A stretch of 64,000 nt of DNA from contig JAQGHU010000019.1 in the NCBI GenBank assembly GCA_028291515.1, positions 62,001-126,000 on the forward strand, written 5' to 3'. The stretch is from Schlesneria sp. (GTDB lineage: Bacteria; Planctomycetota; Planctomycetia; Planctomycetales; Planctomycetaceae). The notes under the pieces are model-generated. The model did no database searches. It was not told the DNA's origin and saw nothing but the letters and a program-made list of their open reading frames with translations. Each line of letters starts with the position of its first letter. Position 1 is the first letter of the stretch. Positions 18,648 through 27,411 of the stretch are shown one piece after another. The translations under genes and the position numbers were made by a program.

Positions 18648-21600
18648 ATATCTCTTCGTCGAAAAGCCATTCCTCGACCAACTTGCCAACCTTGGCTGGC
18701 AGGTGATTGACCAAGGACCGGGCATCCCAACCGACCCGAGGAAGAGTCTGCGGGTTAATTATCGCGAGCTGTTTCTTGAAGAAGTTTTTCGAAAAAGTTT
18801 GAACGAAATCAACAGGACCGAAAATGGGCAGTCCTGGCTGACCGAAAAGCAAATTGCCGACCTACTAGACGAGATTCTCAATCACCCTGCCAGGAGTCTT
18901 GTCGAGGTGAATGAGGCTGTCCTGCAACTGCTGTTTCGTGTTCAGGTCGACGTCAACGAAGTGACAGGCGAACAGTTTCCGAACGTCAGGCTGATTGACT
19001 TTGAGCAGCCGGAGCGGAACCAGTTCCATGCCATCAATCAGTTCCGTATCGACACGCCTGGAGCAACCAAAGAGTTCATCATTCCGGATATTGTGTTGTT
19101 CGTGAACGGACTGCCCCTGGTGGTCATCGAGTGTAAAGATTCCAACGAGTTCACCGCGAACCCGATGTTCGAAGCGTATCAGCAACTGATGCGATACAGC
19201 GACCAACGTGAAGAGACCAGGCAGGCAGGCTTGCGCGAGGGGGAGCCGAAACTCTTCCATACCAACCAGCTGATGATTCGAACCTGCGGCGAACACGCTC
19301 AGTTCGGGACAATTACGGCCACGGCTGAAGAATACTTCTTCCGCTGGAAGGACATTTACCCAGAGAGGTATCGCCAGTTCACGCCCCCGTTGGGTCATGT
19401 GCGTGAGCAGGAGACGCTCATCCAAGGGATGCTACCTAGGGATACCCTTCTGGACCTGATTCGCAATTGCACAATTTTTATGGAGGTCGGGAAGGTTCGT
19501 GCCAAGGTGATGGCACGGTATCAGCAATACCGGGCTGTCTGCAAAATTATCGACCGGCTGCGGAATGGCAAAACTCCAGATGAGCGGTCGGGGGTTGTCT
19601 GGCACACACAGGGGTCGGGCAAATCTTTGACTATGGTTTTCGTCATTCGGAAGCTGCGGATGTGCGAAGACCTGAAGGATTTCAAAATCTGCATGGTCAA
19701 CGACCGCACGGACCTGGAAAAGCAACTGGGCGAGACTGCAGAACTGACGGGCGAGAAGGTGACGTACATCAACAGTTCCGAAGAGCTGAAATCGAGGCTG
19801 AAGGGGACCGCGTCCAACTTGAACATGGTGATGATTCACAAGTTCCAGGAGAACCCGAATCGCGACTTGCCGGATTACCTCGATGAAGTGCTGGGGAATC
19901 TCCCTGCTTACGCGCCGCTCGGCCTGGTGAATTCCTCTGAACGCGTACTGCTGATGATAGATGAAGCCCATCGTACGCAATCTGGCGACTTGGGTGACAA
20001 CTTGTTCAATGCGTTCCCGGGTGCGACACGACTGGCATTCACGGGCACGCCACTTATCAAGGTCAAAGACCAAAAGTCCACCGCCCAGCGGTTCGGCGAT
20101 TACATCGACAAGTACAAGCTGCAGGACGCCGTGGACGACGGGGCCACTGTCCAAATCCTGTATGAAGGAAAAACCGCTGATGCGGCCGTGAAGGACAAGG
20201 CGAAATTCGACGAAAGGGTCGACGAGCTGGCGACGACGCACGTCGAAAAGCAGATGCAGAAGGACGAGAACGTCCAACTGGTTCATAAGATTGCCAAGCG
20301 AGAAAATCGCACGTTTGACGACTTGGCCAAGGAGCTCTCCGACGCTGAAGTGAAAGCCTTGAAGGAGAAATGGGGAACCAGGGGTGACTTGTTCGAAGCG
20401 GACGAGCGTCTGGAAGCAATTGCAGATGATATTGTGGCCCACTACGTAAGCCAGATTCTGCCGAACGGCTTCAAGGCCCAGGTCGTGTGCAGCACAAAGA
20501 TGGCTGCGGTGAAGTACCAGCAGTTCCTCAACAAGGCCATCGCCGTACGGCTGGCACAGGAACAGGCCAAACCGGAATGGTCGGGCGACCCTTCCGCACT
20601 TCCAGAATCGGAGCGAGGCGACTACCAGAATTCGGAACTGTGCAAGAAGCTTGCCTTCCTAAAAACAGCTGTTGTCGTCTCATCCGAGGGGACGAATGAG
20701 CGAGCCGTCATCACTCAGGCTCGAAAGCGTGGCCAGGAACTTGACGCTGTTGAGAACTTCAAGCGGCGGTTTGACTACGATGACCTGCAAAAGGTTAACA
20801 CGGGTGTCGCGTTCCTCATTGTGTGTGACATGTTGCTGACGGGTTTCGATGCACCAATTGAGCAGGTGATGTACATCGACAAGAAGGTGAAGGCTCACAA
20901 TCTCTTGCAGACAATCGCCCGCGTCAATCGAGTGACGAAGGGGAAAGACCGCGGCTTCATCGTCGACTACGTCGGACTGACGGACCACCTGAAAGAAGCG
21001 TTGTCGATATACGCGACGGACGACCAGGAAGAACTCAAGACGGCCCTGAAGGATATTTCGAGTGAATTGCCTGTTCTGGAGTCTCGGTATCGCCGACTGT
21101 TGCAACTGTTTCAAGACCTGAAGGTTGTTGACATCGAACCGTGGGTCCAGCAGAAAGTTAGTGACCCACACCGACAGTTCGAAATCATTGAGCAAGCCAT
21201 CGAGGCAATGAGAGACCTGAAACAGCGGTCCAACTTCGAAGTGTTCCTGAAGAAGTTTCTGCAGAGCATGGACATCATTCTGCCCAATGCTGAGGCCATG
21301 CCCTACAAGGTTCCTGCGAAGCGATTCGGCTATCTGCTGGTCAAGGTCAAGGACCGGTACAAGGATGATACGCTCAATATCTCGGGCGCAGGCGAGAAAA
21401 TCAGGGCTATCATCAACGAACACCTCATCAGCCTAGGTATCAACCCGAAAATCAAGCCGGTCGAACTGCTGTCGCCGATGTTCATCAAGGAATTGGAAAA
21501 GAACCAATCGCCTAAGGCAAAGGCGAGCGAGATGGAACATGCCATCAGAAAGCACTGCAAGGTCCACCTGGACGAGGACCCTGTTCTGTATCAGAAGCTG

Positions 21601-22011
21601 AGCGAGAAGCTGGAGTTGCTGATTCAGAGGTATAAAGAAAATTGGGACGAACTGTGCAAGCACCTGTTCGAACTCCGGGAAGAGGCTGAGACCGGGCGGA
21701 AGGAGGAGAAGGACCCGCGGTCGGGACCGTTCTTCGACCTCATCGGCCAGATTGCATTTGGAAAAGATGGCGTCCCTGCAGAACACCTAGAGACGGTCAC
21801 GGGGCTCGTCGCCGCCATCCTCGAAATGATGAAACGGACCATTGGAATCATCAACTTCTGGAGCAACGCCCCCGAGGTCAGCAAACTGAAGGGAGAGCTG
21901 TCAGACCTGCTGTTGTTCTCTGGCATCGACCCCATCATGGATAAGAGCGACAAGATTGTCACCGAGATAACGGCGTTGGCAAAAGTTCGCCACAAGGACG
22001 TGCTGTCATGA
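18640..22011 (+). CDS. hsdR: Type I restriction endonuclease motor subunit HsdR
   Basis: 1123 residues from ATG 18640, overlapping the previous gene by 8 bp. An upstream in-frame ATG at 18619 is less likely. It has an N-terminal nuclease domain with LPLVVIECKDS (E-x-K, about residue 160), Walker A TQGSGKSLT (about 324), a DEAH helicase box IDEAHRTQSG (about 440), FTGTPL, and later helicase motifs including LLTGFDAP and the QTIARVNR arginine-finger region. A helical C-terminal domain binds the modification core. It translocates DNA with ATP and cuts unmodified targets. The 3' end overlaps the next gene by 4 bp (ATGA). Confidence 0.94.
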   Translation: MSEYLFVEKPFLDQLANLGWQVIDQGPGIPTDPRKSLRVNYRELFLEEVFRKSLNEINRTENGQSWLTEKQIADLLDEILNHPARSLVEVNEAVLQLLFRVQVDVNEVTGEQFPNVRLIDFEQPERNQFHAINQFRIDTPGATKEFIIPDIVLFVNGLPLVVIECKDSNEFTANPMFEAYQQLMRYSDQREETRQAGLREGEPKLFHTNQLMIRTCGEHAQFGTITATAEEYFFRWKDIYPERYRQFTPPLGHVREQETLIQGMLPRDTLLDLIRNCTIFMEVGKVRAKVMARYQQYRAVCKIIDRLRNGKTPDERSGVVWHTQGSGKSLTMVFVIRKLRMCEDLKDFKICMVNDRTDLEKQLGETAELTGEKVTYINSSEELKSRLKGTASNLNMVMIHKFQENPNRDLPDYLDEVLGNLPAYAPLGLVNSSERVLLMIDEAHRTQSGDLGDNLFNAFPGATRLAFTGTPLIKVKDQKSTAQRFGDYIDKYKLQDAVDDGATVQILYEGKTADAAVKDKAKFDERVDELATTHVEKQMQKDENVQLVHKIAKRENRTFDDLAKELSDAEVKALKEKWGTRGDLFEADERLEAIADDIVAHYVSQILPNGFKAQVVCSTKMAAVKYQQFLNKAIAVRLAQEQAKPEWSGDPSALPESERGDYQNSELCKKLAFLKTAVVVSSEGTNERAVITQARKRGQELDAVENFKRRFDYDDLQKVNTGVAFLIVCDMLLTGFDAPIEQVMYIDKKVKAHNLLQTIARVNRVTKGKDRGFIVDYVGLTDHLKEALSIYATDDQEELKTALKDISSELPVLESRYRRLLQLFQDLKVVDIEPWVQQKVSDPHRQFEIIEQAIEAMRDLKQRSNFEVFLKKFLQSMDIILPNAEAMPYKVPAKRFGYLLVKVKDRYKDDTLNISGAGEKIRAIINEHLISLGINPKIKPVELLSPMFIKELEKNQSPKAKASEMEHAIRKHCKVHLDEDPVLYQKLSEKLELLIQRYKENWDELCKHLFELREEAETGRKEEKDPRSGPFFDLIGQIAFGKDGVPAEHLETVTGLVAAILEMMKRTIGIINFWSNAPEVSKLKGELSDLLLFSGIDPIMDKSDKIVTEITALAKVRHKDVLS

Positions 22012-22700
22012 CCAGTGCCTTCAAAGACATTAAATATACGCTGGTCCGGAACCGGCGCAAGACCGCCAGTATCTACATCGAGCGGGACGGTCGCATCTCC
22101 GTCCTGGTCCCCGAGGACCTGACCAAGAAGCAGATTGAAAGTCTGCTGGAGAGTAAGCGGAAGTGGATTTACCGCAACCTCGCTGAATGGCAGGATTTGA
22201 ACGCGACAAAAGTACACCGCGATTATGTCAACGGCGAGGGGTTTCTCTACCTGGGGCGTTCCTATCGTTTGAAGTTAGTCTCGGACCAAGACGAGCCTCT
22301 GATGCTGAAGGACGGGTACTTTTGCCTGCGGTCGAACAACGGCTCGATTCCCGATGCCGACTCGGTCTTCAAGAACTTCTATCGTGAAAAAGGGAGCGCC
22401 CGTATCCCGGCACGCGTCGAGTACTTCCAAGCGAAGATGGGCGTCGAACCCAAGTCCGTCCGTGTGATGGAACTGAAACATCGTTGGGCATCGTGCTCTC
22501 CTGGTGGCAACCTTCAGTTCCACTGGAAGTGCGCCATGGCTCCTCTCACAGTGTTGGATTACGTGGTCGTTCACGAACTGGCTCACCTGATTCACGCTAA
22601 CCATACGGCTGCCTTCTGGAATGAGGTGGATAAGGTGATACCTGATTATCAGCAGAGGAAGGAATGGCTGCGGGTGAATGGTGCTGGAATGGATTTGTGA
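22008..22700 (+). CDS. YgjP-like (DUF45/M48) metallopeptidase
   Basis: 230 residues. The zinc site HELAHLIHANHTAAFW starts near residue 188 (HExxH plus a downstream His). It is preceded by KHRWASCSPGGNLQF, the standard YgjP/DUF45 signature. The N-terminal ~70 residues are a β-rich part (RKTASIYIERDGRISVLVP) typical of this family. The 4-bp overlap with hsdR makes it the last gene of the Type I operon. YgjP-like genes often sit behind hsdR. The cellular role is not established, though processing of an operon product is a reasonable guess. Confidence 0.85.
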   Translation: MTSAFKDIKYTLVRNRRKTASIYIERDGRISVLVPEDLTKKQIESLLESKRKWIYRNLAEWQDLNATKVHRDYVNGEGFLYLGRSYRLKLVSDQDEPLMLKDGYFCLRSNNGSIPDADSVFKNFYREKGSARIPARVEYFQAKMGVEPKSVRVMELKHRWASCSPGGNLQFHWKCAMAPLTVLDYVVVHELAHLIHANHTAAFWNEVDKVIPDYQQRKEWLRVNGAGMDL

Positions 22701-22829
22701 AATCCGTATCTGAACGAGGTTTTCCGACGAACATTTGGAAGTCTCGGCGGGTTCTCGTTCGAAGATTCAACACAGTAACTTGGAATGGTAAAGCTGATTT
22801 CCAACGAGCGTGTTGTGGCAGCGATAAGC

Positions 22830-22907
22830 GTGAGCAGGGAGAATAGGTGTGTCCCACCTTATTCGTGCTCGTTGAGCGTAGGACACCTGTCCTTCCCTCC
22901 TGCTCAC
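22830..22907. repeat. Imperfect long inverted repeat downstream of Type I operon
   Basis: Arms begin GTGAGCAGG (22830-22838) and end CCTGCTCAC (22899-22907), then continue inward with interrupted pairing (AGGTGTGTCC against GGACACCT). Transcribed, it would fold into one long stem. It has no U-run, so it may be an mRNA 3' end structure or a small palindromic repeat. No gene is seen in 22701-23049. Confidence 0.35.
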
Positions 22908-23049
22908 CAACACACAATTACGTTGTCACGCGCTGACCTCGTCCAATCTGTTACTTACTCGCGTTACCGAGCAACGAAGGTGAATCTTCGAACGAGTCGC
23001 GAACGCCAAAATATTGTCTAAGCATTCCGCCGACCTATTCAAAGCATCG

Positions 23050-23742
23050 TTATCGATGCTTCGACTCGACAGATTTCTTTACGGCATCTGCGGCGGTCTT
23101 GGCATCATTTGCGTTCAGGCCAGCGTCGCGAAATTTCCTGTATGAGTAATCGTATTCACTTTGGTTCACGGTGACGGGCGACGGAGTCATTCCTGACGGT
23201 GGAGATGTCGCCTCGCGAAATGACGAATTGGATTGGCTAAAAATCGGCACAAAGCAGAGAATCACGCATGTTCCGATGAGAATCTCACCGGCTGAAGGTG
23301 GCCTTCTGGTCGCTCTCTTTCGCCCTGTTTTACTGGCGTCTATGCCACTGAAATTGCGATTACATTTAGGACAGACCAGTGGCGTTGGATAAACGAAGGT
23401 TAGTTTCAACTCGTCATCAGTCAGCTCAACCATAGTCGCGCACGAACCACACCGGCGAGGATGGGTGGTTGGCGTGTGAGAAGGCGGTGTTTCAGGTGGC
23501 TTCTCGATATTCTTATCGTCCATGCCACTGAAATTGCGATTGCATTTAGGACAAACCAGCGGCGTTGGATAAACGAAGGTTAGTTCCAACTCGTCATCAG
23601 TCAGCTCAACTGTAGTCGCGCACGAACCGCACCGGCGAGGATGGGTGGTTGGCGTGTCAGGTGGCTTCTGGATGTTATCTGGAGGAACACGCGAAGGTCG
23701 ATAATTTCGCACATCTATATCACCAAGCCTAAATTCTGCCAT
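23050..23742 (-). CDS. Membrane protein with two near-identical zinc-ribbon repeats
   Basis: 230 residues from ATG 23742, preceded by GGAG. The frame is open to 23826. Two zinc-ribbon units (C-x2-C … C-x2-C: RRCGSCAT … LVCPKCNRNF) differ at only two residues in their conserved core and arise from a 136-bp tandem DNA duplication. A Pro/Thr-rich linker separates them. After a basic patch there is one hydrophobic segment (GEILIGTCVILCFVPIF), so the ribbons face the cytoplasm or the tail faces out. The short C-terminal tail carries NDAKTAADAVKKS. Function unknown. It is downstream of, and on the same strand as, a small HTH gene and an AAA+ gene. Confidence 0.65.
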   Translation of the reverse strand: MAEFRLGDIDVRNYRPSRVPPDNIQKPPDTPTTHPRRCGSCATTVELTDDELELTFVYPTPLVCPKCNRNFSGMDDKNIEKPPETPPSHTPTTHPRRCGSCATMVELTDDELKLTFVYPTPLVCPKCNRNFSGIDASKTGRKRATRRPPSAGEILIGTCVILCFVPIFSQSNSSFREATSPPSGMTPSPVTVNQSEYDYSYRKFRDAGLNANDAKTAADAVKKSVESKHR

Positions 23743-23885
23743 TTGCCGGCTCCAATTGCTGGAAACCAATGAGATACTCATCCTGTTGAGTAAACGTTGT
23801 TCTCTCTCTGCGTGGCATCGCATCATTAAATCAGATGATGCATACGACGGTCAATTCTATTCAAATCGAGTGGCCACCCTGGAAT

Positions 23886-24065
23886 TTAGCGCTGCGGGCT
23901 CTCGATTTGATTGCTGATGAAGGATTCGACGTCGGTCGGTCGAAATCGAACACGATTGCAGATGATGACCGCCCCCAGTTTCCCCGCTTTCCTTAAACGG
24001 TCAATGCTTCTCGTACTGACCTTCAGCAGTGATGCCACCTGTGTTTTGTCGAGTAGCTCGTTCAT
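23886..24065 (-). CDS. Small excisionase/AlpA-like helix-turn-helix protein
   Basis: 59 residues, ATG 24065 to TAA 23886. The protein MNELLDKTQVASLLKVST … SIDRLRKAGKLGA … RFRPTDVESFISNQI matches the whole excisionase-type winged HTH: helix 1 with the DKTQVASLL start, a recognition helix with SIDRL, a wing, and a final helix. In tyrosine-integrase islands such proteins act as recombination directionality factors or regulators. It is the shortest clear gene in the island. Confidence 0.72.
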   Translation of the reverse strand: MNELLDKTQVASLLKVSTRSIDRLRKAGKLGAVIICNRVRFRPTDVESFISNQIESPQR

Positions 24066-24418
24066 GTCATCGCCCTTCTTCTAAACTGGAGTACGTTTCA
24101 GACGTACACCGTCTCGGAATCCTTTTTTTTCTGGGGCGGCCAGAGAAGTAGAGGGAGAAAACAGCCCATTGACTTGAAAATGGGCTCGAAAAGGACATTT
24201 TTCGCGTCGTTTTCTTTCGAATTCTCCCATTGAGGAGGCAAAGCCCAGAGAAAAAGCGGCGTTGCGATTGGTGGTGATTGGGCTCCAATCGTCCCGCCGC
24301 GTCACGATTGGCCAACTCATGAGCGAGGAGGAAGTTCAGAAGCAATGAACACTTGCGAGTTGTTGTCTGGGCCAATGTCGTAGTAATCCCATCACTCTGT
24401 TTACGACGACACCCCGCC
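24066..24418. other. Intergenic, no convincing gene
   Basis: 353 bp before the small HTH gene. Open frames here are short, basic and of unlikely composition (Arg/Ser-rich). A T-run (24121-24130) lies in it but without a paired stem. I see no clear function. Confidence 0.35.
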
Positions 24419-25645
24419 TTATGAAGCCATCAGACGGTTGATTCCCTCTTCTTCCACACATCCAATCGAGAAAGTCGCCAGATAGTCCGCTTGGTAGCTC
24501 CCATCAAGTAGGCGTTCGGCACCATCGAGCAGTCCCAGAATCGCACGCGGGTCGAGCATTGGCTGGCCAACTGCGGCCGTCATGCCGTCATAGGCAAATT
24601 CGATTGCTGCTTCAGCCCATCGCGGGTCACCATTTGTGTTTGCGACCTTGTCACGAATGATTCTGGTCATCAGTTCTCGGCTCGGGCGTCGGCAGTGAAG
24701 TTTGTGAGTGAATCGACTCCACAGCGCCCCATCGCGAAAGTCCTTTAGCAGTTGTTTGTCGTTGCATGTGGCCCAAATGACACATTTCGCTAGCTGCTTC
24801 ATTCGGCCGATTCGGGCATTGGTCTTCATGATGTAGCCCGAGCCCATCACGGACAACAACGTTAGCAGGTTGTCCATGTGCTGCTTCTCAATTTCTTCGA
24901 TGCAAATCACCTCTGGAAGTTTATTGGCGACAGCGAGCTCCAAAAGCCAGTTCTCCAAACCAGCTTTGGACATAGTTGGCCCATCAATGAAAGCAACACG
25001 CTCAATCCCATCCGGGGCATCTTGTTCGTAAAACTTCTTGAACCGCTCGAACAGGATGGTTTTGGCGCAAGCGGGCTTCCCTTCCAGAAGGACGTGGCTC
25101 CGCTGCTCGCCCCCGCTTCGAACGTAGGCCCGCATTGCGTCGTGAATCATTCGGATGTGTGGCTCACGTTCGTAGACACCCGCAAAGAATCTTCTATTGG
25201 CGTCGTCATGGAGTTCAGGCAGGTTGAACGCAGGCCGCGCAATGCCTTCGTCCATCAGTGCTGTGAGTGGAATATCGACTTCGCTGCCAGTGACACCCGA
25301 TATTTGGTGTGTGGCGACGATTCCATCCGCCCGAATTGTCCAACCATCAACTGCGGCCTGCTTTTGAATGCTTTCCAGAACATGGCGACGAAATGAAGCG
25401 TCAGCTGTGGCCGGGTCAGATGCCTGCGCGTTTGTGACGACGATGCGAGACTTGTAGATGTAGACTTCTTCGGATGATTCGGCGTCGACCCCGCGTTGGG
25501 GTTCGCGCATCTTGCTGACACTTCCCTCGAAACCAAGGGTTGGGTTCTGTTCGGCAAGCCCAGCGAGTGTTCGCAACTTCCGTTGCGTGATTTCGGAATT
25601 GAGACGATTTTTGGTTTGCCGTTGCAATAAGATTTCCCAACGCAT
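24419..25645 (-). CDS. AAA+ ATPase (MoxR/dynein-like), atypical Walker A
   Basis: 408 residues from ATG 25645, preceded by AAGGAAGAG. The longer open frame upstream has no good start. The P-loop reads LLEGKPACAKT, so the usual GxxGxGKT second and third Gly are replaced (GKPACAKT), while Lys-Thr remain. Walker B is VICIEEIEK with two acidic residues. A sensor-1-like ATCND and an arginine-containing RFTHKLH follow. The N-terminal ~110 residues are a small domain of unknown fold. It is probably an ATP-driven remodeller or regulator carried as island cargo. No obvious nuclease or VWA partner is adjacent. Confidence 0.72.
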   Translation of the reverse strand: MRWEILLQRQTKNRLNSEITQRKLRTLAGLAEQNPTLGFEGSVSKMREPQRGVDAESSEEVYIYKSRIVVTNAQASDPATADASFRRHVLESIQKQAAVDGWTIRADGIVATHQISGVTGSEVDIPLTALMDEGIARPAFNLPELHDDANRRFFAGVYEREPHIRMIHDAMRAYVRSGGEQRSHVLLEGKPACAKTILFERFKKFYEQDAPDGIERVAFIDGPTMSKAGLENWLLELAVANKLPEVICIEEIEKQHMDNLLTLLSVMGSGYIMKTNARIGRMKQLAKCVIWATCNDKQLLKDFRDGALWSRFTHKLHCRRPSRELMTRIIRDKVANTNGDPRWAEAAIEFAYDGMTAAVGQPMLDPRAILGLLDGAERLLDGSYQADYLATFSIGCVEEEGINRLMAS

Positions 25646-25749
25646 TCGCACTCTTCCTTTTCTCTGAATTGACTGACCGATGCTTACGCACCACACGACT
25701 ACGCGCCAACAAGTCTTTGTGAAGTGACCGACAGTTCGATGCCTTAACC

Positions 25750-26064
25750 TCAAGTTCCAGGTCTTTTGGGGCGATGGCTTTTCGGCAAGTGGTGGCGTGA
25801 CACAGGGACTGGTATTACTTTGTGGTCGTTCAACCACTGCATCACATTCTCCCTGCTAATCCGATAGAGCGGAGACCCCGAAGAGCCGAGGTTGGACGCC
25901 AACAGCGCACCAGAGAGTACGGCGTGTTTGATGTGGGCTTCCGGCATCGAAACCAACATGGCCGCATCTTCGATGGAGTAGTATTCGGGAGTGACGCGGT
26001 TTGCATTCAACCCAAGTTTCCGCAAAACAATCTCAATAACTTTCTCGACTTCTGCTTCGTTCAT
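25750..26064 (-). CDS. Excisionase-like HTH protein next to the integrase
   Basis: 104 residues from ATG 26064 (AGGAG upstream). The central part YYSIEDAAMLVSMPEAHIKHAV … PLYRISRENVMQWLN is a winged HTH of excisionase/MerR type. A short coiled N-terminus (EAEVEKVIEIVLRKL) may dimerise. It lies 58 bp downstream of the integrase on the same strand, the usual int-xis pairing. The tail is basic and Pro-rich (PVSRHHLPKSHRPKRP). Confidence 0.7.
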   Translation of the reverse strand: MNEAEVEKVIEIVLRKLGLNANRVTPEYYSIEDAAMLVSMPEAHIKHAVLSGALLASNLGSSGSPLYRISRENVMQWLNDHKVIPVPVSRHHLPKSHRPKRPGT

Positions 26065-26122
26065 GGGAAATCTCCTTTGACGGCGTAGTGAGTTGCTTGT
26101 GTCACAAATACCGGTCATTTAG

Positions 26123-27259
26123 TCAGTTTGGGCGCTCGGATTCGGTTCGCTTCCGATGCCCTGCGTTCAGTGCGTGCGTGAGAGTGTCTTTGTTCACATG
26201 GACGTAGCGCTGCGTCATAGCTGGCGAATGCCCTGCGTAGGCGGCAATCACGTGCAGGTCCCAGCTCTCAAGGGTCGCCACCTCCGTCAGTCGGCTATGG
26301 CGCAGCGAATACCAGCAGATTCGTTCACCGTACTGGTCGTCTGGCTTATCAAGGCCGGCGCGCTTACGAAGTCGGTTGAATCGCCGACTGAACACGTCGT
26401 CGTGCCACTCCTCGCCATTCAGATTCGCGAAGACTCGTGGGTGGTGACCGTACTTCAGCTTCCGGTCTTCGAAGATAGACTTCACATCTTCCAAGAAGGG
26501 GACAACTCGGTCCTGGGGCTTACTCGTGGTGGTCCCTGTCTTGTGTTCGTTCGCCGGAATGACAATGAGGTTCTCGTCCAATCGAAGATGGTCCCACCTC
26601 AACTTCCTGATTTCGCCTGGGCGGAGCGCCGTGAACCGGAGGACCCTGAGAATGTCCTTCATCAAAGAAGCATTCTCCACGCGGGCCAAGTCCCCGTGGC
26701 CTCGGCAGTAGTCGCAAGTTGCGAGGAGCAGTTCGAACTCCGCGTCCGTTACTACTCGCCGCCGTCCAATCTCAGGCAGCATTGGCAATCGCCGCCATGG
26801 GTTTTTCGCAATCCAGCCGCAGTCCATTGCGTAGTTCAGGACCGCCTTCGCCGCCCGCGTGTGATGATTGACCGAGACACTGCCGAGCTTGAGGTCCCTC
26901 AATTTGCTCAGATAGTCGGTTCCGTGCGAAAGACTGGCCTCTGTGAGCGTGAGGTGCCCATACCATTCCGTGAAGCGCTTCAGATAACCGGAATAAAACT
27001 CGAAGGTTCGCTCGGCCTTGGAACTCCGTTTGAACTTCAGGAATTCGGCTGCAATTTCAGCCAGCGTTTTGGGAGCAAGGTTCTGGGGTTCTAGCTTGTG
27101 CTGCCTCTTCTCCTGCTCAACCTCATTGAGGTGCTTCTTGAGTTCTCGACGGGCTTTTGCAATCCCATCAGAGATAGGGCAGAGGATTTTGAGCTTACCC
27201 CCTGCCTCGGTAACGAAGTACTTGTCCTTCCACTTACGTGGCTTCGCGATTCGCGGCAT
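26123..27259 (-). CDS. Tyrosine recombinase integrase of the tRNA-Arg island
   Basis: 378 residues. The catalytic set is complete: FTALRPGEIRKL (Arg), a Lys in NEHKTGT, YSLRHSR (HxxR), AYAGHSP (His) and QRYVHV (Tyr). The N-terminus (PRKWKDKYFV) is an arm-binding region. It starts 110 bp from the 3' end of the intact tRNA-Arg, and its upstream region holds the 53-bp repeat found also at the left end. This is therefore the cognate integrase of the island. It is a homologue of the 9154-10251 protein, which lacks the AGH histidine. Confidence 0.93.
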   Translation of the reverse strand: MPRIAKPRKWKDKYFVTEAGGKLKILCPISDGIAKARRELKKHLNEVEQEKRQHKLEPQNLAPKTLAEIAAEFLKFKRSSKAERTFEFYSGYLKRFTEWYGHLTLTEASLSHGTDYLSKLRDLKLGSVSVNHHTRAAKAVLNYAMDCGWIAKNPWRRLPMLPEIGRRRVVTDAEFELLLATCDYCRGHGDLARVENASLMKDILRVLRFTALRPGEIRKLRWDHLRLDENLIVIPANEHKTGTTTSKPQDRVVPFLEDVKSIFEDRKLKYGHHPRVFANLNGEEWHDDVFSRRFNRLRKRAGLDKPDDQYGERICWYSLRHSRLTEVATLESWDLHVIAAYAGHSPAMTQRYVHVNKDTLTHALNAGHRKRTESERPN

Positions 27260-27268
27260 TCCATCCCT

Positions 27269-27321
27269 CTGGACTCGTTTGGACTGGAACGGTCTGTTGA
27301 AACCGTACCTGAAACCGTACC
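27269..27321 (+). repeat. Right subterminal 53-bp island repeat (probable integrase arm sites)
   Basis: Partner of 2205-2257 (46 of 53 identical). It holds AAACCGTACC twice (27300-27309 and 27312-27321). It lies between the integrase start and the tRNA, so it may also be where integrase binding controls its own promoter. Confidence 0.6.
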
Positions 27322-27369
27322 AACGAGTGAGAGGGCGTTTGCAGTCGCCGTAAGTCCTTGCAGTGTAAG

Positions 27370-27411
27370 TACGCCCGGGAGGATTCGAACCTCCGACCGA
27401 CGGATTAGAAA
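27370..27411 (-). repeat. Right attachment-site direct repeat inside tRNA-Arg
   Basis: The 42-bp partner of 2076-2117. The repeat ends within the anticodon loop, the usual crossover zone of tRNA-targeting integrases. Confidence 0.92.

Noticed and set aside
24067-24375. 102-residue Arg/Ser-rich frame upstream of the small HTH gene
   Set aside because: Unlikely composition, overlapping frames of equal quality, no recognised family.
26156-27094. 312-residue plus-strand frame opposite the integrase
   Set aside because: Antisense shadow of a clear tyrosine recombinase gene; no recognisable domain.
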